Assembly (NCBI RefSeq): GCF_014274685.1
Contig: NZ_CP060393.1
Location: 3,283,501-3,347,500 of the forward strand
Source of the DNA: Edaphobacter sp. 4G125
Lineage (GTDB): Bacteria; Acidobacteriota; Terriglobia; Terriglobales; Acidobacteriaceae
Direction of reading: 5' to 3'
DNA: 64,000 nt
In this document: positions 1-10,181 of the stretch, one piece after another
Numbering within the stretch: the stretch's first letter is position 1
How the letters are laid out: each line of letters starts with the position of its first letter
Program-made: the position numbers and the translations under genes
The notes under the pieces: model-generated
Database searches by the model: none
The model's input: the letters and a program-made list of their open reading frames with translations, nothing else
What the model was told of the DNA's origin: nothing

Positions 1-1910
1 ACTTCTGCAGCTCGTGCTAATGCTGGGGTAGTCCGAGGTGAAATCTGATCTTCGGGATATAGGGCGATGAGGTGACTCGTATGACGATGATTTGGTTCCG
101 CATCCTCAAAGTCTTCGAGCCATTCCTGCACTTGCCCGTGCCTCCCTATTTGAAACGGAGGCAGCTTGGAACGCGCCGCTTCGAGTTCGGAGCGAAACTC
201 CTTATCAATGTCAAGAACCAACGATGATTCAATACACTTGCTGAACAATGCATACACAAGAACGCGATCGCAGGTGTTTCCCATCGACTCTGCACAGCGC
301 TGGCCATCTGGGGTGAGATACCAGTTTTCAGGAGAGTCCGAGGGCCCTGTCACAAGCCATCCATGCCTCGGCTCAGGGACCATATATGCAAGAAAAAACT
401 GCGCCGCCTCGCGAAATACCGGATAAGCTCTCGTTCTCAGAAATTCTATGTCTCTCGTGAAAGCATAGTGCTCCCACATCTGAAGCGCGATCCATACACC
501 TCCGGTTACAAATAATCCCCAACCCAACCCTGCGCCTGGAGCTGTATATTGCCATGCATTTGTAACCGTATGACAGACCCATCCGGGGGCTCCATACATC
601 TCTTGCGCCGTGCGGCGGCCCGATTGGCGCAAACCATCGATCAGGCTCCAGAGCGGCGTTTGACATTCTGAGAGGTTACACACCTCAGCTGCCCAGTAAT
701 TTTGCTCCGTGTTGATATCTAGGTGAAAATCATCGGTCCATCCCATCGAACTCGCTAGACCGTCATTCCATATCCCTTGCAAAGCCAAGGGGAGAGGAGA
801 ATTTGTACGTGAGCCCGCAATCGTGAGATAGCGGCCATATTGAAAGAAAAGAGCCAGAAGCTCCGGATCCGCAGTCCCTCCTTCGAGGTTTTTCCGGCGT
901 ACATCCGTCGACTGGGTTCTCACCTCATGGCTACTTGTTCCGAGGTCCAACGAGACTCGTCGAAACAGCCTTTGATGGTCCGCGATGTGGTCCCTTTTCA
1001 GTTCTAAATAACTTTTTTTTGCGACCAGTTCTAGAGTCCGCTTCGATTCCACCTCGGGATCTTCTCCCATAAAACTGGTCGCAACTGCAACCAGAATTGT
1101 GACGGCATTGGCATCCGTAATCTTAAGGCCTTGATCGAGCGCAGTAGAGTCTCCCCCGTCAAGGAGGACCTTGAGCCGAATTTGAAAGGTCACCCCGTCG
1201 TGGCCGCTACTATGCAGTCGCTCATAGGCGTGGCCACGCATAAGAAGAAGGTCCTTTCCTTCGGAAAGAACCTCAATAGGCAAATTAGATTTTCCGAACC
1301 CGAGATCAAAAGAGATCTTGCCGGATCGATTGGCTGTCAATCGAATCGCGATCACAGAGTCCGGATGCGATGCAAGAACCTCGCGTTGAAACTGCACGCC
1401 CGCTTGCTGAAATTCTACGCGTGCCACCGCTTCATCTAGATTGAGAGAACGCCTGTAACCCTTATGGCCCTTCTTACCTTGGAAGTTCAGATGCAATTCA
1501 GGAAGTGGCAAATTCGTACCGAAGGAAGAAGCCTTGACCAGCAGATATTTCTGACATAGCTCTCTAGCTTCAACATATTTGCCGTCAAATAGCAGTTGTC
1601 GAACCCGCGGGATATGTTCACGTGCTTCTGGATTCATGTCGGTCGAGCTAAAAGAACCTGACCATGCAGTCGATTCTGAGAGCGCAAGGCGCTCTTGATC
1701 CACTCCTCCAAAGATCATTCCTCCGAGTCGCCCATTCCCGACAGGAAGTGCTTCAAGCCAACGACTCGCTGGCAATGTATACCACAGCTCATGGGTCACA
1801 CTCGTGTCTTTAGGCGACAACTTCATCATTCCCGACGGAAGAACCGTCATAGCGATTCCGGCTTGTAAAAATTCGCGCCTTGTTGTCGACAATGAATGCT
1901 TCCCTTTCAT
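1..1910 (-). CDS. GH95 family alpha-L-fucosidase/galactosidase, C-terminus cut by window start
   Basis: The frame is open from the ATG at 1910 to base 1 (636 codons seen; the end lies outside). The N-terminus carries a Tat-like signal, TTRREFLQAG followed by a hydrophobic stretch, so export in folded form is likely. Next comes the GH95 N-terminal beta-domain hallmark LPVGNGRLGGMIFGG and an 'ALSESTAWSG' block. Further on is the (alpha/alpha)6 catalytic segment 'LALQGIWNDGL..DFHLDINTEQNYW', where the Asp/Asn residues are the usual catalytic set, and then 'VTGPSDSPENWY'. GH95 enzymes are inverting exo-glycosidases that remove terminal alpha-L-fucose or alpha-L-galactose. It is the last gene of the run receptor-GH97-GH36-GH95. 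The family call is firm; fucose versus galactose specificity cannot be decided here. Confidence 0.9.
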   Translation of the reverse strand, partial: MKGKHSLSTTRREFLQAGIAMTVLPSGMMKLSPKDTSVTHELWYTLPASRWLEALPVGNGRLGGMIFGGVDQERLALSESTAWSGSFSSTDMNPEAREHIPRVRQLLFDGKYVEARELCQKYLLVKASSFGTNLPLPELHLNFQGKKGHKGYRRSLNLDEAVARVEFQQAGVQFQREVLASHPDSVIAIRLTANRSGKISFDLGFGKSNLPIEVLSEGKDLLLMRGHAYERLHSSGHDGVTFQIRLKVLLDGGDSTALDQGLKITDANAVTILVAVATSFMGEDPEVESKRTLELVAKKSYLELKRDHIADHQRLFRRVSLDLGTSSHEVRTQSTDVRRKNLEGGTADPELLALFFQYGRYLTIAGSRTNSPLPLALQGIWNDGLASSMGWTDDFHLDINTEQNYWAAEVCNLSECQTPLWSLIDGLRQSGRRTAQEMYGAPGWVCHTVTNAWQYTAPGAGLGWGLFVTGGVWIALQMWEHYAFTRDIEFLRTRAYPVFREAAQFFLAYMVPEPRHGWLVTGPSDSPENWYLTPDGQRCAESMGNTCDRVLVYALFSKCIESSLVLDIDKEFRSELEAARSKLPPFQIGRHGQVQEWLEDFEDAEPNHRHTSHLIALYPEDQISPRTTPALARAAE

Positions 1911-1981
1911 CCCTCACCACTAGGATCGGATTATGATTCTCGCCGGGTCTCTGAAGGGCCGTGGTCGTTATCTCTTCATTT

Positions 1982-4189
1982 TTACTGCCGATCGAGAATA
2001 AACATGGCCGCCTTAAAGTCACCTCTCAAGTCGACATCAGCACCGTGATGCATCCAATAAGCTCCTGTCGCTTGTTGAGGTGTATCTTCATGCATCTTCC
2101 CGTCGACGATATTTAGCTTGTAGGTTGCATCCTCATCAAGACCGCGCAGATAAATACGCGGAAAAGGATACAGTTGAGAACTCGAATGAAGAAATGCAAA
2201 GGTTACGACCTGTTTACCGTCGCGCGAGACACTCTCGGTCACTGATTGCTCGCCCTCGCGAGGAGACATCAAGCGGTAGAGATCGCCTCGCTGCACAGTC
2301 TCTCGAATACTCTTGTAGGTAGCAATCATCTTCTTCGCGATGGCAAAATCTTCTGCAGTCCATTTGTTCAGATCTGCACCGATGCCAAGTGAGCCCTGCA
2401 TTGCCGAGAGAAAACGATAATCCAGAGAAAGCGTACGGTGGTTAACCCATGTTGGCGATTCGGTTACCCAGGCCATCATAACGGCTGGAGTATAGGCATA
2501 CGTGAAACCTTCCTGAAGGAAAAGCCGATCGTAGGCATCTGTGTTATCCGACGGCCAAACCTCGTCTGTGAGATGTAAAACGCCGAGGTCCACGCGGCTG
2601 CCACCGCCGGAGCAGCTTTCAATCTCAAGATTTGGATGTTTCTCGCGGAGTTTCCGAAGAATGTCGTAGTAATTGCGGGTGAAGTCGACATACACATTCT
2701 TCTGTTCTTCGATGGGAACCGCAGGCCATCCTGGCTCAGACCAGTTGCGATTGTAGTCCCATTTTAGAAAGGCAATATCGTTTTCATTTAGCAGTTTATC
2801 CAGAACCTGGAACACGTAATCGTGCACGTCTTTCCGAGCCAAGTTCAACACAAGCTGATTTCGGCCTTCAGTACGAGGCCGGCCTTTGAAATTCAAAACC
2901 CAGTCAGGATGCTTACGATAAAGATCGCTGTTTGGATTGACCATCTCCGGTTCGACCCAGAGCCCGAAATCCATATTCAACGAATGCACCTTATCGATCA
3001 GTGGCTTCAATCCATGAGGAAACTTCGCAGTGTTGACAGTCCAATCACCAAGTCCAGCATGGTCGTCATTACGCTGGCCAAACCATCCATCATCCATAAC
3101 GAAACGCTCAACGCCGATGCTGGCTGCTTTTTCAGCGAGCGCCATCTGGCCGGCCTCGTTAACGTTGAAGGTTGTCGCTTCCCAGGAGTTGTACAGTACT
3201 GGCCGCAGCTTAGGATGTGGGGCGTGAGGCAGCAAAGAATCAACCTCGAAACGATGAAGCAAGCGCGAAGCGCCTCCTACACCATGGTCGGAAAAGCCTC
3301 CATAGAAGTAAGGCGTCTGGAAGGTTTCACCGCTCTTAAGGTAATAGGAGAAATCGAACGTATTGGGTCCACCTGTAATCCGTACTCCCTTCACTGCGTC
3401 CTGCTCGATAGCGATCTGCCACGAACCGCTCCAACCGAGTGTGGCGAACCAAACGTCTCCCTGATCCTGATCATGATCAGTCGTGTGATCAATCATGACC
3501 CAAGGATTGTTTTGTGAACCCGTTGTTCCTCGGCGGCTCTCGAGAACAGTCTTCCCTCCATGAATAGGTTGCGCTTGTAAGTCCCATTCACCGGCCCAAC
3601 GTCCGGTCACATAGTGCAATTGATAATTGTTGGCGCGTGGCAAATGATATGTTCCGCTCGCAACCTGTTCGATCGCGATCGGTGCTCCCGTACGGTTTGA
3701 GACTTCCGCAGATCGACGCACAATGCCCGTCGCGGGATCCATATGGTATCGCACTTTTACATAGATCTCGCGAGAGATATCTTTCATGACGACATCCAGT
3801 TCATCCTTGCTCGCCGTATGCGATGCATATTTCAAGACAAGATCCCGGTTTCCATCGGGAAAGGTGATCTTGAGATCCGGTTCGACATAGAGACCTTCTC
3901 CCCATCCAGCAAATTCCTGAGGTGTTGTGTTCGAAGACATGTCAAATGACGAAGCACTCGGAACTGGTTTGGGAGAGGCAAATTCTTGCGTAGCAGGAAG
4001 TCGCTTCCCCCAGTAGACCATCTGCAATTGACCAGAATCATTGATCCCAACAACATAAGTCACGTCACCTCCGTCCAATCGGAAAACGCGCTGTGAGGCT
4101 TTCGCCGTCTCACCGGAGCTTTGGAGGCCCAAAGCCGTAGTCGCAATAAAAAGAATGAACCAAGTGAGATATTTCAAATCGCGCTCCAT
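1982..4189 (-). CDS. GH36 alpha-galactosidase
   Basis: A 735-aa protein with a Sec-type signal (hydrophobic residues about 8-22), so it is probably periplasmic or secreted. Layout is that of large GH36 melibiases: N-terminal beta-supersandwich (about 35-320), TIM barrel (about 325-640) and a C-terminal beta-domain. The nucleophile motif FLKWDYNR places the nucleophile at Asp478. The acid/base motif WPSDNTDAYDR places the acid/base at Asp548. CSGGGSR forms the usual galactose-recognition loop. Length is typical of the family. It hydrolyses terminal alpha-1,6-linked galactose. It follows GH97 with a 94-bp gap and precedes GH95 by 71 bp on the same strand, suggesting co-transcription. No clear Shine-Dalgarno sequence lies before the ATG, so the start is somewhat uncertain. 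Confidence 0.93.
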   Translation of the reverse strand: MERDLKYLTWFILFIATTALGLQSSGETAKASQRVFRLDGGDVTYVVGINDSGQLQMVYWGKRLPATQEFASPKPVPSASSFDMSSNTTPQEFAGWGEGLYVEPDLKITFPDGNRDLVLKYASHTASKDELDVVMKDISREIYVKVRYHMDPATGIVRRSAEVSNRTGAPIAIEQVASGTYHLPRANNYQLHYVTGRWAGEWDLQAQPIHGGKTVLESRRGTTGSQNNPWVMIDHTTDHDQDQGDVWFATLGWSGSWQIAIEQDAVKGVRITGGPNTFDFSYYLKSGETFQTPYFYGGFSDHGVGGASRLLHRFEVDSLLPHAPHPKLRPVLYNSWEATTFNVNEAGQMALAEKAASIGVERFVMDDGWFGQRNDDHAGLGDWTVNTAKFPHGLKPLIDKVHSLNMDFGLWVEPEMVNPNSDLYRKHPDWVLNFKGRPRTEGRNQLVLNLARKDVHDYVFQVLDKLLNENDIAFLKWDYNRNWSEPGWPAVPIEEQKNVYVDFTRNYYDILRKLREKHPNLEIESCSGGGSRVDLGVLHLTDEVWPSDNTDAYDRLFLQEGFTYAYTPAVMMAWVTESPTWVNHRTLSLDYRFLSAMQGSLGIGADLNKWTAEDFAIAKKMIATYKSIRETVQRGDLYRLMSPREGEQSVTESVSRDGKQVVTFAFLHSSSQLYPFPRIYLRGLDEDATYKLNIVDGKMHEDTPQQATGAYWMHHGADVDLRGDFKAAMFILDRQ

Positions 4190-4283
4190 TGTTTATTCGC
4201 CAAGTATGGCAATTGAGGTAATCCGTAATGCAAACACACTGTCGCCAGCGCATCCATATTAATTGGGGCCAATACGACAGTCG

Positions 4284-6272
4284 CTATCGATCTTTCCTTG
4301 AGAAGTGGATGGCCGCTCCACCACCTGGCGCCAGTTGCAAGGATAAATTGCTTCTACTTGATACAGATTTAGTAGAGATCCGTAGGTGTTTAGGCTGCGT
4401 TGCCGCATCCGCTGCATCCTCATACATTTCAGCCGTATAGACACCTTTGCCAAGAAAAGTGAGGGGTACGGTAAGGGTCTTGGGTTGCCAGTTCGTCATG
4501 GCACCGAGATACCAGTCATCGTTGTGGCGACGGGCAATGACGGTATCTTCCCCGGGTGTACTGGAGACGACACGGGTCTCATCCCATTCAACCGGCACAT
4601 CTTTTAAGAATTGAAAACCGGGTTGATTCTCGTAGTTTTGTGGGCTGTCAGAAAGCATCGGAAAAGGGGTTTCATAGATCACGTAAAGGGCAAGCTGTTG
4701 TGCTCGGGTCCCCATCGCCATGGGTGCTTCATTCCGCGCAACGAAAGCGTCCTCCGTCGCATTGTCAAATGCACCAGGAGTGAAATCCATCGGGCCGGCC
4801 AACAGACGTGTCGATGCAAAAATTGTACGATCAACGGGGCTATCCCTTCGTCCAACTTTATTGTTCTCCAATCCTAGGACAGCCTCATAACTCAGAACAT
4901 TCGGATAAGTACGAAGCAGGCCCCACGGGGTCCGGCAGCCGTGGAAATCGACCATGAGATGGTGCTCTGCGGCTAGTTTGGCAACATCGTAGTAGAACTG
5001 AATTCCTTCCTGGTCATCGCGATTGACGAAATCAATCTTCAACCCCGCGACACCCCATTTTTCGTAAAGTGGAAACGCTTCTCGCATCTGTTTCATGACG
5101 GAACCGGAGTAGAGCCATATCCAGACCTTAACGCCTTTGGCTGTTCCATAACGAACCAACTCCGGGATATCGATCTTACCGTTGAGTTGGGTGATGTCAT
5201 CCGACTTCGACCATCCGGCATCCAACATGAAATACGGCAACCCGTTTGCAGCTGAGAAGTCAATGTATTCCTTCATGACCTCCGTCGTGAACTCAGATCG
5301 TCCCGTCTTGCTGACGTTATCCACCCACCAGTTCCAACTGGCCTTCCCGCCCTGGATCCAACTCGTATCGGAAATGCGCGACGGTGGATTAAGGTTTGTC
5401 AGGAGATTCGATTCGATCAGTTTTCCCGGAGTATCGGCGATGCCAAGAACCCTCCATGCTGAATAATGTGGGAGGCTTCCAATAACGGCGAACGTTGGAT
5501 CATCCCATCGCGGAGAGAGTTTCACGGTTAACAAATGGCCCTCCCAGTTCCCCGAAGGGTTAGTGAGGTACATCGAACTATTCGTCTCCAGGTTAGATTC
5601 CATGAGTGATATCCAAGCCACACCGGGTTGATGCAGTAAGACTGGAGTTCCGATCAGGAAATGGCTGGAGACGCCTCCTTGATTGCTTAAAGAGGATAGG
5701 TTGAGACGCACATACTCACTCTCATAGCTGCTGCGATAGTTCGGTAGGGCCAGTACCCAGGCTGTGTCGTCTTCCGCAAAGCGAAACTCCGTTTCCTCTG
5801 TCTTTAGCTTGAAATCGGAGATATTGTTCTGTTCGGGAACAAGGTAGCGAAAGGCAATACCGTCGTTATACGCCCGGGCTTCGATATCCAGTTTTCGATT
5901 CGCGCCCACGGATTCCACCGTGCGAATACGGATGGTGTTATATGCATCATGCACCTTACTCGTCTTCGTATTGCGCAAGGGGTAATCGTCTATCCCAGAC
6001 GATGAGGTAGCCCCCTCGATTCGTACGTCGGATCCAAGTGGTGGCCCACCTTCAAGATTGAGGCCAAGCGCAGATTTATTGATGACGCTCTTTCCGTTAA
6101 AAAGGACAGAGTACTCGAGAGAACCTGAGTTCTTCGTTGCATCCTTCACATCAAATTCCATCTTGATGCGACCATCCGGTGACATGACCGAGAGGGTTTC
6201 CTGTGAGACTAGTGGCATTACAGGTAAGAGAAAGAGGACAGTGGAAAGAATGACAACAGGCCGCAATTGCAT
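4284..6272 (-). CDS. GH97 glycosidase, retaining alpha-galactosidase type
   Basis: A 662-aa protein with a signal peptide (LSTVLFLLPVMPLVSQ) and the three-part GH97 layout: N-terminal beta-sandwich (about 25-290), (beta/alpha)8 barrel (about 300-560) and C-terminal beta-sandwich. The barrel contains 'GGKASWNWWV', 'FMLDAGWS' and GLKIDF. Asp414 in GLKIDF lies where the retaining alpha-galactosidase branch of GH97 has its nucleophile; the inverting SusB-like alpha-glucosidases use glutamates elsewhere. Glu463 in SYEAVLGLE is a candidate acid/base. Specificity is inferred from these residues only. The ATG has GGAG about ten bases upstream. The gene follows the receptor at 6381-9899 across a strong hairpin, so some transcription probably passes that terminator or a local promoter exists. 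Confidence 0.9.
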   Translation of the reverse strand: MQLRPVVILSTVLFLLPVMPLVSQETLSVMSPDGRIKMEFDVKDATKNSGSLEYSVLFNGKSVINKSALGLNLEGGPPLGSDVRIEGATSSSGIDDYPLRNTKTSKVHDAYNTIRIRTVESVGANRKLDIEARAYNDGIAFRYLVPEQNNISDFKLKTEETEFRFAEDDTAWVLALPNYRSSYESEYVRLNLSSLSNQGGVSSHFLIGTPVLLHQPGVAWISLMESNLETNSSMYLTNPSGNWEGHLLTVKLSPRWDDPTFAVIGSLPHYSAWRVLGIADTPGKLIESNLLTNLNPPSRISDTSWIQGGKASWNWWVDNVSKTGRSEFTTEVMKEYIDFSAANGLPYFMLDAGWSKSDDITQLNGKIDIPELVRYGTAKGVKVWIWLYSGSVMKQMREAFPLYEKWGVAGLKIDFVNRDDQEGIQFYYDVAKLAAEHHLMVDFHGCRTPWGLLRTYPNVLSYEAVLGLENNKVGRRDSPVDRTIFASTRLLAGPMDFTPGAFDNATEDAFVARNEAPMAMGTRAQQLALYVIYETPFPMLSDSPQNYENQPGFQFLKDVPVEWDETRVVSSTPGEDTVIARRHNDDWYLGAMTNWQPKTLTVPLTFLGKGVYTAEMYEDAADAATQPKHLRISTKSVSSRSNLSLQLAPGGGAAIHFSRKDR

Positions 6273-6332
6273 CTTTGGAAAGCTCCATGAAACAACTCTA
6301 AATTCAAGTCAATCTTCGACCTATCGTAGAAA

Positions 6333-6365
6333 ATTGGGCAGAGTGCCTAACTTCCTCTGCCCAAT
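6333..6365 (-). terminator. Hairpin after receptor gene, before GH97
   Basis: A perfect 11-bp inverted repeat, ATTGGGCAGAG / CTCTGCCCAAT, with an 11-nt loop. Read on the minus strand it is followed by a short T run (TTTTC). It lies 16 bp after the receptor stop codon, fitting an intrinsic terminator or an attenuator that lowers expression of the glycosidases relative to the receptor. Confidence 0.72.
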
Positions 6366-6380
6366 AAAGATTCGATCTTT

Positions 6381-9300
6381 CTAGAAAACGTATTTCAATG
6401 AAAGTTGTAGGAATCGAGCATCAGGGGCGTTCGCCTGCAGATTCTTGGGGCCCGTAATCTGACCGCCATTGCTTCCGTTACTCGTATTCGACGGATTGTT
6501 CAATGTTGGATGGTTGAAGACGTTGAACGCATCAGCACGGAACTGAAGGTATTGCTCGCGGAAGGTAGCGAAATTCTTGAATAGCGATGTGTCGGCGCGC
6601 CAATACCCAGGTCCGTAGATCAGATTCTGTTTGTCACCCAGATAGGCGAGCGCCTGAGTAGGATCAGTGATCAATGTCTTTGCCGAAATGGCATTTCCAG
6701 GCAACGGATTCGCGAACGCACACGGGTTATACCAATTATCCTTGGTTCGCACCTTCGTTGGACAGGAACTAGCTCCGCCAGTCGGGGCCGTCCCTCCAGC
6801 ACGGAATGGATCACTAACCTTCACAGCACGTGCCGATCCGCCTGCAGCCGTTGAGCCGATTGGCGAGATACCGCCCAAAGGAATCCCCGTCTGTCCCGTG
6901 AAGGTAGCGCTGATCTGCCATCCTCCCACAGCGACGTCCATGAGACGTGACTTGTTAAGGTAGTCGCGGCCAAGACCAAATGGAAGCTGATAACTGCCAT
7001 TGAATGTGAACCGGTTACGAATATCGTAGGACGAATTCGTATACTCTGACGGAATTCCAAGCAGGTAATACGAACGTACGCCAATACCGTTCGAAAGACC
7101 GCCTGCGGAGCTTGAATCATCGAGTGCGTGTGCCCAGGTATACGTCGCCAAGAACGAAAGTCCACGCGAAAATCTCTTCTCCAGTTTGGCCTGAAGAGAG
7201 TTGTAGTTGCTGACACCACTGTACTGAATCTGCCCGGTCCATCCAAGCGTAGGAAATGGGTTGAAATTATTGGTGTTGGTACCCGCGGTCGCCAGCGCGA
7301 GAGAGGAGTTCGGGGCCCAATACGTTGAAAGATGACGGCTGACATTACCGACATAGGCGATCGAGGCAACAAGATCTGGAGTCACCGCATACTGAAACGA
7401 AAGGCTGTAGTTTTGAGTATATGGGGTTTTGATTCGCGGATCGGTTGCGTGAAAACCTGGCTGTGTCGGAACAGCACTCGCGCTCAGGACGGGCAGGCCG
7501 GACTGCAACGTATAGGGAAGCGGGCTGCAGGTTGTGGCATTGCAAGTAGGCTGGTTATAGCTGGCGTTCAATGTGAAAGGATAGTTTGCTCCGAGATTTC
7601 CGTTCCCATGACTCTGAAGACCTCCATAGAACAGTCCGTAGCCGCCCCGAACCACAGATTTCGAGTTGATTTGATAAGCAAAACCAAAACGCGGCGCGAA
7701 ATTGATCTTCTGCGCTTCGAGCAAACGTGCGTTGTCGACATATTGAATTGCGACGTGATTGGCCGCGAGCAATGAGACAAATGCGGGGTTGAGCGTGTAA
7801 CGCTCCGCGCCCTTCGGCAATTGATAAGCTGCCGTTCCCGTACCTACTCCGTTGCTACCGAGTCCGACAGGACCGGTAAGAACAAAATTCGCTTGTTGAT
7901 CACGAGATTCCGCATAAGGTTGATACCAGTCCCAGCGAAGTCCAAGATTTAGCGTCAACTTCGAACTTGCGCGCCAATCATCCTGGAAGTACACCGAGTC
8001 ATACCACTGTTGGTCATGGACCGCTGGGACATTTGAAATGTATGCGCTGGACATTTGATTGGCAAGGAAGTCGGCGATACCGCTAGTCGCGCTCGAACCC
8101 GGCATGCTGGTGTAGCTACCGTTGAAGTTGTATTGTCCCCTAGGAGCCTCCGCGTAGGTGTAATAGAAGCGAACATTCTGAAAGGCAACCCCAAATTTCA
8201 TCGAATGATTGCCGATGATTTTCGTCATATTATCGAGAATTTGATAGACATTCTGAGATTCATTCGAAGTTCCTACAGATCCCCAATAGCTGGCTCCCAC
8301 TGTGCCCTGCAGTTGGCCTTGGGGTAGGCCACACTGAAATGGACTACACGGGACATTGCCCAAGCCGAGACTCGACGCGAGTGTAGAGTTGTTTGCATTG
8401 GGTTGCAGGAAGCGGAAGACGCCCCAGTTGTAACCAAAACGGAACTCGTTGGTTAGCGATGGACTAAATGCATGGGTTTCGCTGAACATCCCGTTCTGCG
8501 CTAGGTTAGTGTCCCGCTCACCACCATAACCGCTCCCATCCAGAATTGGGCCAAAAGGGAGACCGTTGTTGATGATTTCGTGGAAATAGCTGTAGCGCCC
8601 GTAGAGTTGATCTTTGGAGCTGATATTCCAGTCCAGACGCTGATCCCACTGAACCGTGTTATCGCGCTTACCGACGTTGGTGTTGTAGTTGTTGTAAGTT
8701 CGACCATTGTTAACGTTCGGCAATGGATACAAATTCAGAATATTCTGCGCTGTCGGATTGATATCTGAAGAGCAAAAGACATTCTGTGCACGTCCACAAG
8801 ACTGACCCAGCGGAACCGTTCCACGGGAACCAGGTTGGTACAAATTGATCGGACCGCTATAGCCTGTCAGCGAAGGATTGAGCAGTTCGGTGAAATCGCC
8901 TGTACGCATCTTTGCTGTTGGAACTGTATAAACCTGCGGGCTGCCAAACGAAACACGATTCGCTTCAATGTCCCCGAAATAAAAGAGCTTGTCCTTCAGG
9001 ATAGGAAATCCGAGTGTTGCACCGAATTGGTTTTGATGAAATGCGGGAACCGTCAGCGCGTTCCAATTGCGCGCATTCATCTTGTCGCTTCGGTAATACT
9101 CCCACAGACTGCCATGGATAGAATTCGTCCCTGATTTGATGCTGGCGTTCAGTACGGCACCGGCTGAATGTCCAAACTCGGCGCTATAGTTGCTGGTCTG
9201 CAGATTGAATTCAGCAAGAGCATCGGGTGGAGGTCGCATTACAAATGTCGATCCGTTCAAGAAGTCAACGAGGTTGGTGTTGTTATCGACTCCATCCAGG

Positions 9301-9899
9301 ATGAAATTGTTTTGTTCGGCTCGCTGCCCATTCGCCACAAAGTCGCCTTTGCCAGAACCTCGTGTCTGCCCCTGCGGGGGAGCCACTCCGGCAGCAAGCT
9401 GTGCAATGAAAACCCAGTTACGACCATTAAGGGGGGTCTCATTGATCGTCTTCGAATCGACGACCTGTCCGACCGCGCCCGTTTGGGTATCAAGCAGCGG
9501 CGGCGCTGTGTTCACCGTGATGCTATCTGTTACGGACCCCGGCTTGAGATCAAAATTGACTCCAAGACGAGCTTGCACATTGAGGACGAGATTTTCCCGC
9601 TTGGAGGTCTGGAATCCATCGGCAGAGACCGTAATGGAATACCGCCCAATTTTCACCGGAGAGAACACATAGATTCCGCTGGCATTCGTCGGGCGTTCGA
9701 AGGAGAGACCGGTATCCATTGACATGAGGGTTACTTTTGCGCTTGGAATCAATGCACCACTCTGATCCGTCACCACTCCGGTAATGGTTCCCTGATCCAT
9801 CTGAGCCTGCATCTGGGGAAGAACAAATAAACTCATGATGAATGCGATCACAGCAAAGAGTGCTTGGAGCTTAGGGATTCGAGACGTAAAGCTGGACAT
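6381..9899 (-). CDS. TonB-dependent receptor, Oar-like (receptor 1)
   Basis: A 1172-aa outer-membrane receptor. A signal peptide (about 1-32, ending QAQ) is followed by a carboxypeptidase-regulatory-like beta-sandwich (GTITGVVTDQSGALIPSAKV, about 36-120), a plug region with ETPLNGRNW, and a long beta-barrel ending LKYVF, where the terminal Phe is the BAM recognition residue. The size, the PLNGR plug motif and the absence of a SusD gene are typical of acidobacterial receptors. By context it imports an oligosaccharide acted on by the GH97, GH36 and GH95 enzymes downstream; the ligand is inferred. The promoter region shared with the divergent DUF5107 gene contains several palindromes. No separate TonB box was recognised. 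Confidence 0.93.
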   Translation of the reverse strand: MSSFTSRIPKLQALFAVIAFIMSLFVLPQMQAQMDQGTITGVVTDQSGALIPSAKVTLMSMDTGLSFERPTNASGIYVFSPVKIGRYSITVSADGFQTSKRENLVLNVQARLGVNFDLKPGSVTDSITVNTAPPLLDTQTGAVGQVVDSKTINETPLNGRNWVFIAQLAAGVAPPQGQTRGSGKGDFVANGQRAEQNNFILDGVDNNTNLVDFLNGSTFVMRPPPDALAEFNLQTSNYSAEFGHSAGAVLNASIKSGTNSIHGSLWEYYRSDKMNARNWNALTVPAFHQNQFGATLGFPILKDKLFYFGDIEANRVSFGSPQVYTVPTAKMRTGDFTELLNPSLTGYSGPINLYQPGSRGTVPLGQSCGRAQNVFCSSDINPTAQNILNLYPLPNVNNGRTYNNYNTNVGKRDNTVQWDQRLDWNISSKDQLYGRYSYFHEIINNGLPFGPILDGSGYGGERDTNLAQNGMFSETHAFSPSLTNEFRFGYNWGVFRFLQPNANNSTLASSLGLGNVPCSPFQCGLPQGQLQGTVGASYWGSVGTSNESQNVYQILDNMTKIIGNHSMKFGVAFQNVRFYYTYAEAPRGQYNFNGSYTSMPGSSATSGIADFLANQMSSAYISNVPAVHDQQWYDSVYFQDDWRASSKLTLNLGLRWDWYQPYAESRDQQANFVLTGPVGLGSNGVGTGTAAYQLPKGAERYTLNPAFVSLLAANHVAIQYVDNARLLEAQKINFAPRFGFAYQINSKSVVRGGYGLFYGGLQSHGNGNLGANYPFTLNASYNQPTCNATTCSPLPYTLQSGLPVLSASAVPTQPGFHATDPRIKTPYTQNYSLSFQYAVTPDLVASIAYVGNVSRHLSTYWAPNSSLALATAGTNTNNFNPFPTLGWTGQIQYSGVSNYNSLQAKLEKRFSRGLSFLATYTWAHALDDSSSAGGLSNGIGVRSYYLLGIPSEYTNSSYDIRNRFTFNGSYQLPFGLGRDYLNKSRLMDVAVGGWQISATFTGQTGIPLGGISPIGSTAAGGSARAVKVSDPFRAGGTAPTGGASSCPTKVRTKDNWYNPCAFANPLPGNAISAKTLITDPTQALAYLGDKQNLIYGPGYWRADTSLFKNFATFREQYLQFRADAFNVFNHPTLNNPSNTSNGSNGGQITGPKNLQANAPDARFLQLSLKYVF

Positions 9900-9938
9900 A
9901 GCGGCCTTCCTTTACTGAACACGCTTTGGGAACGAAAA

Positions 9939-9954
9939 ACGTGTTCGTTCACGT
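9939..9954. promoter_or_regulatory. Inverted repeat ACGTG-N6-CACGT, candidate operator
   Basis: A 5-bp inverted repeat with a 6-nt spacer, 40-55 bp upstream of the receptor-1 ATG. That is a position where a repressor would cover the promoter or the leader. Its relation to the ACGGTAACGTA sites nearby is unknown. Confidence 0.4.
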
Positions 9955-9995
9955 AAACAATCTAGAAAACAAAGTGCTAGCGAAGCTAATACGGA

Positions 9996-10006
9996 ACGGT
10001 AACGTA
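9996..10006. promoter_or_regulatory. ACGGTAACGTA, candidate LacI-type operator, copy 1
   Basis: This imperfect palindrome (ACGG-TA-ACGT) occurs twice in the 343-bp divergent region between receptor 1 and the DUF5107 gene, here and at 10182-10192. Near-palindromes of this size are typical of LacI-family operators, and a LacI gene (15273) ends the divergent operon. The link to that regulator is inferred. Confidence 0.5.
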
Positions 10007-10181
10007 TGTCAATAGTGTCTTTAATTTTAGATAATTTCTGCCGAAATGAGAGAAAGTGCCCCTAATAGAGCGGGCTCGGCATCGATGGCAAATGATGTAC
10101 TGAAATGGCGATATCGGCTTTGACTGGAATTTAAACACAGACAAGTCAACACGACCTTATCATTGAGTGGTCACTCATGAT

